Shown here one piece after another: positions 6,930 to 14,201 of a DNA stretch of 18,812 nt. The stretch is from Eubacteriales bacterium. Lineage in GTDB: Bacteria; Bacillota; Clostridia; Christensenellales; SZUA-584. The notes beneath the pieces are model-generated. The model was not told where the DNA came from and ran no database searches. It saw only the letters and a program-made list of their open reading frames with translations. Location: the NCBI GenBank assembly GCA_028711205.1, contig JAQTSP010000016.1, positions 1 to 18,812 on the forward strand. Reading direction: 5' to 3'. Position numbers and translations under genes: made by a program. Numbering within the stretch: position 1 is the stretch's first letter; every line of letters begins with the position of its first letter.

Positions 6930-7833
6930 TAAAAGCTCCGAAAATCTTGTTTTTTTTGTAATACAGTAAAGTATATAAAAATCTTTTATAACGGTTTGCA
7001 ACAAATACCGTATGGTACCAGCTCGAATCAACTGTAACCCCAAATCGCTTCTGTAGCTCGCCCAGTACTGCCGGACCATCTATATTGATAATATTCTTTA
7101 CTCGTTTTGTGCTTGCCATACTGCATTTATAAAAATCGCGAATGCCACGGCTGGTTTCTGGAAAGTAGTTTCGAGTAATACTATTATTATGAATTCTGTA
7201 GTTTACTAGCGGCTCGTGCAGATAAGCAAGTTCACCCATAAGAGATTGTCTCAAAGTGATAAAATAATCCGGCTCCATAATTCCTTCCGGTAGTGGTAGA
7301 AGAGACTCCAGGCCTGAATTTCGAAATGCAAGTGTATTTGCTGAATATCGGCAACGCTTGTGCAACAGGTCTTCAAACCCCGCTCTTGTCTTATCAAACT
7401 TTATATATGCATATTCTGATTCCAGTAACGTTTTGCCCTTCATATCGATTAGTCGCCTGTTACAAAGCACCGCACTGCATTCGGGATGAACCTGCAGAAA
7501 CGAAACCTGTTCCTCAATCTTTCTACTGTCCCATATGTCATCATGATCTGCAAGAAGAATGAACTCACCGGTTGCCCAGGACATTGCATCACTGATATTG
7601 ATGCACAATCCGACGTTTTTATCACGCACATTAACCTTTACATAAAAATCAGTGTTCTCTTTCCCCGAATGCCATTCTTCAATGATTGTTAAAGTATTAT
7701 CGGTAGAATGGTCATCACTAATAATAAGCTCAATTGGACGATATGTCTGCATAATGATCGAATTCAGCATTTCAATGATATATTTTTCTGCCTGATAAAC
7801 CGGCATAACAACCGTTGCTAAACTTTTTTTCAT
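6919..7833 (-). CDS. Glycosyltransferase family 2
   Basis: This 304-residue GT-A fold inverting transferase probably adds one sugar of the repeat unit to the lipid-linked intermediate on the cytoplasmic face. It opens with LATVVMPVYQAEKYI, has the nucleotide-binding SDDHSTD (39-45) and the metal-binding ADHDD (95-99) followed by IWDSRKIE. A conserved region, EPDYFITLRQSLMG...YRIHNNSITR, lies near the C-terminal third. The start at 7833 has AAAGGG at good spacing and matches the family N-terminus; a GTG at 7851 would add six residues overlapping the ribosome binding site. It follows the DUF616 gene by 26 bp, and its last codons carry the ribosome binding site and TTG start of the flippase. Donor and acceptor cannot be deduced. 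Confidence 0.88.
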   Translation of the reverse strand: MKKSLATVVMPVYQAEKYIIEMLNSIIMQTYRPIELIISDDHSTDNTLTIIEEWHSGKENTDFYVKVNVRDKNVGLCINISDAMSWATGEFILLADHDDIWDSRKIEEQVSFLQVHPECSAVLCNRRLIDMKGKTLLESEYAYIKFDKTRAGFEDLLHKRCRYSANTLAFRNSGLESLLPLPEGIMEPDYFITLRQSLMGELAYLHEPLVNYRIHNNSITRNYFPETSRGIRDFYKCSMASTKRVKNIINIDGPAVLGELQKRFGVTVDSSWYHTVFVANRYKRFLYTLLYYKKNKIFGAFIEK

Positions 7834-7859
7834 ATTAATCCCTTTCTTCACGAATCGCC

Positions 7860-8801
7860 TTATTTCTTATGCAAGTCCATAAAGCTAAACATATAATTTT
7901 CTCGCACATTGTTTCCCAGTAGTCCGATGTCCTCATATTGATAACCGTTTTTCCAGACGATATATGGAAAAGACAACTGGTCTCTTTTACTGAACCGGCA
8001 AAACTGATCCCACCAGCCATTCATCAGATTGATACAGGCGGTTTCGTTGTGCTTTCTGACAATAACGTTTGCCTCATATAAGCCAAACTGCCTTGGCATT
8101 CCCTGTTCCTTATAATAATCCAGTTGTTCTTTGATTTTTTGACGTGTTTCCTTACCATATATTATACACGCTTCACCCTCATCGTAAATACAGCAGCGTT
8201 GATAATGGCGATGCATCGCGATACCAGTCAACCCAATTTTTTGTATCAGGCGGGATGGATCAGAAATGACGCGAATATTTCCGTCAATGTAAATAGAATA
8301 CTCATAGTCTTTAAACAACAAATGCGGATATATTTTGAAGTATCTGTTTATTGTCACGCTATTGTTGTCCGCGCACTGATAATACGCATTCGGATTAATG
8401 TATGTATAGACGCTTTCATGATGGGGTACTCTATCTGAGATCAGATAAAAATCACAATTTTCTGGCACATGGAGAGGTTCCGCCACATCATCATAACCGC
8501 CCATTACACACGTATAGACGGCTATTCTCGGCGGTATGTTCCTTAATGGGAGAATTGGAGACGCTGCTCCCTTCGGACCGGGAAAATTCTTTTTCCGCAG
8601 TCTTTTTTCTCTGTTTTTATTGTGTATTCTGTTTATGAATTTTCTTAAAATGGTTCCAAATTTAAGGCCCTTTAAGTCTTTCCCCAAGTTGACCAATGTC
8701 GTACCCTTCAAATATTCGGGCGAAGACAAGAGCGTGGCTTTTTCTTTGTTCAACTGTTCCAAGGCAATTATAAGCTTATCCCGTTCTGAGAGCTGGGGCA
8801 T
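7860..8801 (-). CDS. TOD1/MUCI70-type (DUF616) glycosyltransferase-like protein
   Basis: This 313-residue protein begins with a basic, helical extension (1-72, rich in K, L and R), followed by the DUF616/TOD1-MUCI70 domain from about residue 91. That domain starts PPRIAVYTCVMGGYDDV (91-106), continues with CDFYLISDR (116-124) and SVTINRYFKIYPHLLF, and has the presumed catalytic acidic motif YIDGNI (171-176). Later motifs include MHRHYQRCCIYDEGEAC and a GLYEANVIVRKHN segment. The start at 8801 has AGGAGG 7 nt upstream. The best-known plant relative, MUCI70/RGGAT1 (CAZy GT116), is a galacturonosyltransferase for rhamnogalacturonan I. Bacterial members are mostly uncharacterised, so GalA transfer here is inference, helped by the ugd/epimerase and rfb genes in the same locus. 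There is no signal peptide, so it acts in the cytoplasm. Confidence 0.8.
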   Translation of the reverse strand: MPQLSERDKLIIALEQLNKEKATLLSSPEYLKGTTLVNLGKDLKGLKFGTILRKFINRIHNKNREKRLRKKNFPGPKGAASPILPLRNIPPRIAVYTCVMGGYDDVAEPLHVPENCDFYLISDRVPHHESVYTYINPNAYYQCADNNSVTINRYFKIYPHLLFKDYEYSIYIDGNIRVISDPSRLIQKIGLTGIAMHRHYQRCCIYDEGEACIIYGKETRQKIKEQLDYYKEQGMPRQFGLYEANVIVRKHNETACINLMNGWWDQFCRFSKRDQLSFPYIVWKNGYQYEDIGLLGNNVRENYMFSFMDLHKK

Positions 8802-8829
8802 TTTGTTACCTCCTGTATTCAATGCTTGC

Positions 8830-9822
8830 TCATTTTCCGTGTTTTAATACATATTTAAAGTCGTCAACGATCCCCTGCGGTCCCATCAGTTTGATATAGT
8901 CGGAAATGTGCCAAAGCGCAGATATCCAACAACCAATCTTTCTTGTTGAGAGTATCCGGCACCTCATTCCCGTCAGGCGCCGATATTTTTGCAGCACCTT
9001 TTTCTGTGTCGGATCCAGATACTTTTGCCACGAAGCGCTTATAAAAGCGCCTGCTCTTTCATACTCGTTTTCCGCTCTGACGGTCCTCTTGTCTAAATCG
9101 GCGTTCATTGAAAACCTGGATGCCATTGACAGTTTAATAAGGCCGATCGTGTTATCTGAATGAATACGATAATCAATTAGTTCTTCGTTATAAAAATACA
9201 GGCCATTTAATATAGCACCATAAATATTCAGCTCCCAGTCATGCGGACATAGCTTTGAATAATGATCCACGAAAAGAGCCCTGCATTCTTTTACAAAAGC
9301 CGCGGTGCAGCCGGGAGAGATATTCCTCCAAATAATATCATCGAAGCCAAATTTCTTTAAGCTGCCTCGTCTGATATTCCCTCTGATAAGATTATGGTTG
9401 GAACGGTTGAATCTTGTTTTAAGAGGTACTTCTTCTCCTTCTTCATTGATCTCTCGGAAACCCGTGTTCAATACCTTGATGTCTTTATGTGTATAAAACA
9501 GGTGCTCCATTCTCTCAACCTTGTCATGATGCCAAACATCGTCCTGATCGCAAAGAAAGATGATATCACCCGTCGTATGCAATACCGCCTGATAAAAGTT
9601 TTCAATAAATCCGATATTGCGGCTATTGACTTTGAATGTCCAGTTATTTAAGCCGTTTTCCTTAATAAACGCTTCAACAACGTCCGCGGTCCTGTCGGTC
9701 GAACAGTCGTCAAAAATAACGACTTCATCAGCCTGCCGCGTTTGATTGAATATCGATTGCAGCTGCGTTTTTATATACCGTTCGCCGTTATACGTTGTCA
9801 TTGCTATAGAAATTTCTGGCAC
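8830..9822 (-). CDS. Glycosyltransferase family 2 (rhamnosyltransferase-like), GTG start
   Basis: This 330-residue GT2 enzyme probably extends the repeat unit. It has ISIAMTTYNGERYIKTQLQSI at the N-terminus, FDDCSTD (37-43) for nucleotide binding and CDQDDVW (91-97) for the metal. The C-terminal half includes CPHDWELNIYGA and YRIHSDNTIG, features common in this subgroup. Many relatives are annotated as rhamnosyltransferases, which would fit the rfb genes at the head of the operon, but the donor is not provable here. The initiator is GTG at 9822, supported by AGGTGG six bases upstream and by the family N-terminus. A 92-bp gap, large for this operon, separates it from the preceding WbsX-like gene, and 28 bp separate it from the DUF616 gene. 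Confidence 0.88.
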   Translation of the reverse strand: MPEISIAMTTYNGERYIKTQLQSIFNQTRQADEVVIFDDCSTDRTADVVEAFIKENGLNNWTFKVNSRNIGFIENFYQAVLHTTGDIIFLCDQDDVWHHDKVERMEHLFYTHKDIKVLNTGFREINEEGEEVPLKTRFNRSNHNLIRGNIRRGSLKKFGFDDIIWRNISPGCTAAFVKECRALFVDHYSKLCPHDWELNIYGAILNGLYFYNEELIDYRIHSDNTIGLIKLSMASRFSMNADLDKRTVRAENEYERAGAFISASWQKYLDPTQKKVLQKYRRLTGMRCRILSTRKIGCWISALWHISDYIKLMGPQGIVDDFKYVLKHGK

Positions 9823-9849
9823 GCTCTGCCACCTGCTTTCAAACGGTAG

Positions 9850-9914
9850 TTCCTAAATGCAGTCCTAAATTAGGAATATAAGCATCTTCATAGACTTTAT
9901 CCATAGCTAGTCTA
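9850..9914. repeat. Two dyads in the 92-bp spacer between wbsX-like and GT2 genes
   Basis: TTCCTAA (9850-9856) can pair with TTAGGAA (9870-9876), or the inner CCTAAATTAGG (9864-9874) can fold on itself. These choices exclude each other because TCCTAAAT occurs twice (9851-9858 and 9863-9870). Nearby, TAGACT (9891-9896) pairs with AGTCTA (9909-9914) across 12 nt. This is the longest gap in the minus-strand operon. Possible roles are an RNA processing site, attenuator or remnant; none is demonstrated. There is no T-run, so a simple terminator is unlikely. Confidence 0.4.
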
Positions 9915-11051
9915 TTATGTGCCTCCATACTTCTCCGAGCACCTTTTAACGGCCTCCAGATACCTGTAACCGCTCCTTGTGTCCGGCTCAAGATATGTGC
10001 CCTCAGCCCATTCGTTCCACGCATTGATAAAAATGATCTTCTCCGTGTTTGCTGATGCCATCGTTTTCTGGCAGAGCCTGTCCAGCCAGTATTCAAAGCG
10101 CTCGGGCGTACAGCCCTGGTATATCGTCGCCCGTTCCTTATACCTCGCAGCGTTGTCCCACTCCAAAAACATTGAAGGGAACACTGGCCGTTTTTCTTTT
10201 TCGATATCCGAATCAATCATGTTGCGGCAAACAGTCTCAAAATCATATATCCTGTAGGTTTTACGGGCGTTTTTTGCCAGCGAACGGATCACATTGAGCA
10301 TCCCTTCGGGGAGCCGGCGCAAAAGTCGGTAGAGCCCCGCGCTTTTCCCCAGCATCGCCGGGCTGTTAACTGTTTCGAACGGCTGAAAATGCATGCATGC
10401 GTCGAAGCTGTCGAGTATGTCCATGCTTGCCCATTCAGACGATTTGACGGCGATCATGTAGAGCCCGTCGATCCCGCTTTCTCTGGCCCGTTTCTGCCAG
10501 TAAGCAATCATATCATCGCGCTTTTTAACGAGATGCGGCCGATAGATCGTGAATATCGGTTTGCCGTCGATACGGATATATCTGTCGTCCCGGAAAAAAT
10601 CCAGCAGATATAAAAAATGCTCCTCCCATTTTTCGATACTCGGTTCGTGCGTCTGTTCGATGAGCACCTTGTCCTTCGTGCCTTCCCATCGGGTCGTCCA
10701 GCGCTCGTTGGCCCAATTCAACGCAAATTTTATATCCCATTCCTTATGATGCAGTATGTGTTCCTTGGGCACTTTCAGCATCTGCCTGCCGTCAAACCAG
10801 TAGTGATAGATATTAAAGCCATAGATGCCATATGTTTTCGCCAGATCGATTTGCCATCTGATCGCCTCCGGCTTTGACAGGTCATAATAGTTGTTATTCA
10901 GCGGAACACGCGGCTGATGATGCCCTTCAAAGACAGGCTGCCCGCTTTTCACGTTGGCCCAATCGGTAAACCCTTCGCCCCACCATTCGCTGTTTTCCTG
11001 TATCGCGTGAAACTGCGGAAAATAGATCGGAACTATCTTTATCTTGTTCAT
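9915..11051 (-). CDS. WbsX-like, GH99-like domain protein
   Basis: This 378-residue cytoplasmic-looking protein has the WbsX/GH99-like fold. It starts MNKIKIVPIYFPQFHAIQEN and continues EWWGEGFTDWANV, GHHQPRVPLNNNYYDLS, YGIYGFNIYHYWFDGRQML, a NWANERWTTRW motif and a C-terminal FINAWNEWAEGTYLEPD. These are the diagnostic blocks of this family in order, and the length is normal. It is common in O-antigen and capsule clusters, where it is often called a lipopolysaccharide biosynthesis protein. True GH99 enzymes are endo-alpha-mannosidases, but the biochemical role of the WbsX type is unsettled; it may act as a glycosyltransferase or processing enzyme. The start at 11051 has GGAG seven bases upstream and lies one base after the stop of the polymerase gene (TAGTATG). 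A start at 11126 would merely shadow the polymerase. Confidence 0.88.
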   Translation of the reverse strand: MNKIKIVPIYFPQFHAIQENSEWWGEGFTDWANVKSGQPVFEGHHQPRVPLNNNYYDLSKPEAIRWQIDLAKTYGIYGFNIYHYWFDGRQMLKVPKEHILHHKEWDIKFALNWANERWTTRWEGTKDKVLIEQTHEPSIEKWEEHFLYLLDFFRDDRYIRIDGKPIFTIYRPHLVKKRDDMIAYWQKRARESGIDGLYMIAVKSSEWASMDILDSFDACMHFQPFETVNSPAMLGKSAGLYRLLRRLPEGMLNVIRSLAKNARKTYRIYDFETVCRNMIDSDIEKEKRPVFPSMFLEWDNAARYKERATIYQGCTPERFEYWLDRLCQKTMASANTEKIIFINAWNEWAEGTYLEPDTRSGYRYLEAVKRCSEKYGGT

Positions 11052-11052
11052 A

Positions 11053-12468
11053 CTACGACTCCGTAAGCGTGGCGTTGTTGTTCTTTGGCGGGTTCTGTTG
11101 CTCAGCATCAAGACAGAAGAAAACAATCAATGACATGCCGCAAAATGTGAACAGAAACGGGTTTGTTTGAATGGACAGCGCAAAGACGATGCACGATATC
11201 AGCCATACCATAAACTCGCCGGGTTTTTTGTTTTTGTATTTGTTCTTGAATGCAGTATACACCATCGCAGCAATGAGAACAACCCATAGCACAAGCCCTG
11301 CAATTCCAAGTTTCATCAGCAGCATCGGCACTGTCGATTCGTACATATATGGAAACAGGCTGCTCCTGACACAATCTTCCGCATAGCTTCCGTACCCAAA
11401 GCCGATAACAGGGGACTCCTTCCATTTTTCGAGCAACGCAACGGTCTGTTCGGATCGCAGCGTGTTGCCGAATTCCGTTTCTGATGTTGAAGACTCGATC
11501 CTGTCAAATACATCGTCCTGCTCATCCGATAACCCTTTGACAACGGCCATTTCCGATGGGTTCAATTCCTCACCGCTTTGATACTTTTCGTTTATATTTT
11601 GTACATACTGCTCGGACAATGGCGCAATAAACAAATAATTGATTAGCACGAAAACCATGCAAATCCCGGCTGCCAGTATTAACTTGCCAAGCCATTTTTT
11701 ACCCATCATGGTTTTGTGTACCGGAATGATGAATATGATAAGTCCGGTCATTGTGGAGATGAGCAGCGAACGCGTCAATGTACACATGATTGCTGCGATC
11801 AATAAAAAGAGCGAGATGTAGTGCCAGACCTTTTTATCTTTGCGGCCCAGTAAATAGAAAAAGGCAACAACCAGATAGATGGATGTCGTGGTTATAATAC
11901 GCACAAAACCAAAGCCAAGTATGGGCGATGCGCCGCCGAAGAATCCGAAAGTAACAGCTGTCAGAAATGATTTGTAATATGCCAAATAACTGCCCGGGTC
12001 AAGGCTTTCCAGCACATACATGACAATGTGCCAGACTGCAAGCATGACCGTTATAAAGAGGAACTGTTTAATAATTTTTGCCCAATCCAGCTTGCCTTGC
12101 CGTATCAGAAAAACAGCGGGGAAATAGAGCGCCAATACAAACAGTGTATCGCCGTCATCGATGGCTGTTATCACGCTCGTTCCCTGAATGTACGGGATCA
12201 GCGTCATCCAAATGATGTTGACAATTAAAAAGCCAAAGACAAACCAATCGAGCTTATGGATTGTGATTTTTCGGGCAAAGAAAACGACATAAAGACAAAG
12301 GCCGATGAACGAGAGAGCGAAGAGAATTTTTCTGATAAACAGGCCGCCGATGATGATGACGTTGCCGCTTCCTCCAAGTATCAGTTCCACCAAAAATAAA
12401 AACAATATGGCGGAAAGTATTTTTTTGCAGATTTTTTCGATCTTAACGAATTTATGATTCTCTATCAT
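11053..12468 (-). CDS. Wzy-like O-antigen polymerase / ligase-family membrane protein
   Basis: This 471-residue polytopic protein has about ten to twelve hydrophobic segments and one large extracytoplasmic loop (about 282-385), the architecture of Wzy polymerases and O-antigen ligases. Wzy joins flipped repeat units on the outer face of the membrane. Visible features are FGFVRIITTTS (186-196), CTLTRSLL (229-236, the usual Arg-bearing helix start), and SPVIGFGYGSYAED (352-365) in the loop, followed by a PMLLMKLGIAGL helix. It starts at 12468 two bases after the preceding GT2 stop (TAGGATG), with AAAGGAAG inside that gene's last codons as ribosome binding site. Polymerase is preferred over ligase because a Wzx-type flippase is present downstream. 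Sequence conservation in this family is low, so the exact role is inferred. Confidence 0.83.
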   Translation of the reverse strand: MIENHKFVKIEKICKKILSAILFLFLVELILGGSGNVIIIGGLFIRKILFALSFIGLCLYVVFFARKITIHKLDWFVFGFLIVNIIWMTLIPYIQGTSVITAIDDGDTLFVLALYFPAVFLIRQGKLDWAKIIKQFLFITVMLAVWHIVMYVLESLDPGSYLAYYKSFLTAVTFGFFGGASPILGFGFVRIITTTSIYLVVAFFYLLGRKDKKVWHYISLFLLIAAIMCTLTRSLLISTMTGLIIFIIPVHKTMMGKKWLGKLILAAGICMVFVLINYLFIAPLSEQYVQNINEKYQSGEELNPSEMAVVKGLSDEQDDVFDRIESSTSETEFGNTLRSEQTVALLEKWKESPVIGFGYGSYAEDCVRSSLFPYMYESTVPMLLMKLGIAGLVLWVVLIAAMVYTAFKNKYKNKKPGEFMVWLISCIVFALSIQTNPFLFTFCGMSLIVFFCLDAEQQNPPKNNNATLTES

Positions 12469-12469
12469 C

Positions 12470-13423
12470 CTACTTCCTTTCTAGAAAAAACAACGTGATA
12501 AAATATAGAATATTTGCAAAGAAGCCCTGGCGCAAAACACTGTTATTTACCGAGATTTTTATCGACCTTATAGCGCTCGTCCTACACGCGCTACAGTACT
12601 CTTCAAGCACGTCCCGGCCTTTGAATGGGCTTTTGATATGCAAAAGCAGCGCCTCGCACTGTGCCACCCTTTTCTTTGTAATGCCGACTTGTTCCTCCCA
12701 GCCTGCCGTCACCCTTCTTATACGGTTTCCCAGGCTGCTGGCGGATGCCGTACCCGACGTGTTTAACGTATGCTGCCTGAACAGTATGCTCGGGCGATCG
12801 ATATACGCTATCTTGCCCAATGCAGCCGCAATCAATGACACCCATGAGTCGTGAGCATATACCTGTTCAGGTACGGGAAATATATGCTGTACCAGCGCTC
12901 CGTTCATCATAGACGTGCATCCAAAAACAAAGGGCTGTGCAAGCAGCCTTTCAAACACATGGTCGGTGATATGTTTCAGATGCGCGCGCCGTCTGAACGA
13001 CTCTGCGATTACCCGATCGCCCGATGCGTCCACCAGTTTAAGGTCGGTATGAACAAGTACGATCTCTGTGTCCTTTTCTTCCTCAGTCATGCGGTTAAGC
13101 GTCAGCGCGAGCTTATCCGGCAGCCATACGTCGTCCTGGTCACAAAACATGAAGTACTCAAATCGATGCAGTTGGTAAACCTCTTCGAGCGCACGCAAAA
13201 AATTTTGCGTTACTCCAACATTTTTCTCGTTTGTAAAAACTTTGATCCTTTGATCCGATTCACTTATTTTAGTGACAATTTCAACCGTAGCATCATCAGA
13301 CTTATCGTCAAAAATAAACAGCTCCCAATCCGTATTTGATTGGCCAAGAATGCTGTCAAGCTGTTGCTTTATGTATTTTTCGCCATTATATGTGGCCATA
13401 ATAATAGCAGTTTTTTTCATCAT
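12470..13423 (-). CDS. Glycosyltransferase family 2
   Basis: This 317-residue GT-A transferase likely adds a sugar to the growing repeat unit. Its N-terminus is TAIIMATYNGEKYIKQQLDSI, with nucleotide-binding FDDKSDD (38-44) and metal-binding CDQDDVW (94-100). The second half contains VYAHDSWVSLIAAALG and YIDRPSILFRQHTLNTSG, typical of the capsule/rhamnosyltransferase-like branch. Two ATGs lie in tandem (13423 and 13420); AGGAAA upstream fits either, and I chose the first. It overlaps nothing upstream (58-bp gap with a possible internal promoter) and is followed two bases later by the polymerase. It resembles the GT2 genes at 8830 and 13482 in layout and motifs, suggesting ancient duplication. 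Substrates are unknown. Confidence 0.88.
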   Translation of the reverse strand: MMKKTAIIMATYNGEKYIKQQLDSILGQSNTDWELFIFDDKSDDATVEIVTKISESDQRIKVFTNEKNVGVTQNFLRALEEVYQLHRFEYFMFCDQDDVWLPDKLALTLNRMTEEEKDTEIVLVHTDLKLVDASGDRVIAESFRRRAHLKHITDHVFERLLAQPFVFGCTSMMNGALVQHIFPVPEQVYAHDSWVSLIAAALGKIAYIDRPSILFRQHTLNTSGTASASSLGNRIRRVTAGWEEQVGITKKRVAQCEALLLHIKSPFKGRDVLEEYCSACRTSAIRSIKISVNNSVLRQGFFANILYFITLFFLERK

Positions 13424-13445
13424 GTTTGTACGTTTCCTATTTTAC

Positions 13446-13472
13446 GTGCGTTTTAAATTTTATACCACGCAC
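13446..13472. repeat. Inverted repeat in the gap between two GT2 genes
   Basis: GTGCGT (13446-13451) and ACGCAC (13467-13472) form 6-bp arms around a 15-nt AT-rich loop. On the minus strand it overlaps a TATAAA hexamer, so it could be an operator of an internal promoter or a weak RNA hairpin. The loop is long and no T-run follows directly, so it is not a convincing terminator. Confidence 0.35.
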
Positions 13473-13485
13473 CTTTTTGTTTCAA
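13459..13485 (-). promoter_or_regulatory. Possible internal extended -10 promoter
   Basis: On the minus strand TTGAAA (13485-13480) and TATAAA (13464-13459) are 15 bp apart, with an extended -10 element TGG directly before TATAAA. The spacing is short, but extended -10 promoters depend less on the -35 box. It would boost transcription of the GT2 at 13423 and everything downstream. The location in a 58-bp gap inside an otherwise compact operon supports it modestly. Confidence 0.3.
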
Positions 13486-14201
13486 TTCAGCTTTAAATAA
13501 TCCGTAAGGATATTGACCCGCCATTTAATCATCATAAATATGCTGGATTTTTTTCGCCCCGTCATAGTTTCGCTGTGCCTGCGATAGTATAAAAGCGGCT
13601 CATCGATATATACGACGCTGCCGGCTTTTGATGCCACCATACCAAGCCACTGATCATGCATCGGCAGGTTTTTCGGAAAAGGCAACGCAGTATCCAAAAG
13701 CTCTATTCTAAACGCCATGCAACACCCGATAAATCGGTTCTTAATGATGTTTTGTATCACACTGGATGTGAATCTGCCGCCAAAAAACGACGGGCCAATG
13801 ATGTTTCCTTCACTGTCAATCAGCGTACAGTCGTGAATTACCATGAGCGCATTATCGTCTTTTAATCGGGTTATGCACTTTTCAAGCTTTTCCTTATACC
13901 ATATATCATCCTGATCCGAAAGAAATATGTAGCCGCCGTTTACCAGACGGAGCACGTTTTCAAAGTTTGCGATAACGCCTTTCCCGGGCCCGTCACAAAC
14001 AAGAATCCTGCCGTCGTTTTTTGCATATACGGCCGCTATTTCTTTGGACGTATCGCCGGACGGGTCAACGGATATGATCAATTCATCATTTTCATCTAAC
14101 TGGTCAATGATTGACTCAATCTGCTCCTTTAAATATGTCTCGCCGTTATAGACGGCCATCACAACCGAAACCCGCTTCCTCACCTTTTCTCTCGTTTCCA
14201 T
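13482..14201 (-). CDS. Glycosyltransferase family 2, short form
   Basis: This 239-residue GT-A transferase is shorter than its neighbours, lacking most of the C-terminal extension. It has VSVVMAVYNGETYLKEQIESI, the metal motif SDQDDIW (95-101), an NRFIGCCMAF stretch and LPMHDQWLGMVA. The nucleotide-binding motif is unusual: SVDPSGD (44-50) where relatives usually show SDDGSTD. Two starts are possible. ATG at 14201 overlaps the upstream gene by 22 bp without a strong ribosome binding site; GTG at 14183 gives a classic 4-bp GTGA overlap and drops six residues. Either way it is translationally coupled to the preceding transferase. It probably adds one sugar of the repeat unit; donor unknown. Confidence 0.85.
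   Translation of the reverse strand: METREKVRKRVSVVMAVYNGETYLKEQIESIIDQLDENDELIISVDPSGDTSKEIAAVYAKNDGRILVCDGPGKGVIANFENVLRLVNGGYIFLSDQDDIWYKEKLEKCITRLKDDNALMVIHDCTLIDSEGNIIGPSFFGGRFTSSVIQNIIKNRFIGCCMAFRIELLDTALPFPKNLPMHDQWLGMVASKAGSVVYIDEPLLYYRRHSETMTGRKKSSIFMMIKWRVNILTDYLKLN

Noticed and set aside
9839..10216. A 125-codon minus-strand frame at the end of the WbsX-like gene
   Set aside because: Most of it is an out-of-frame shadow of the WbsX coding sequence; only the last 21 codons lie in the spacer and are reported there.
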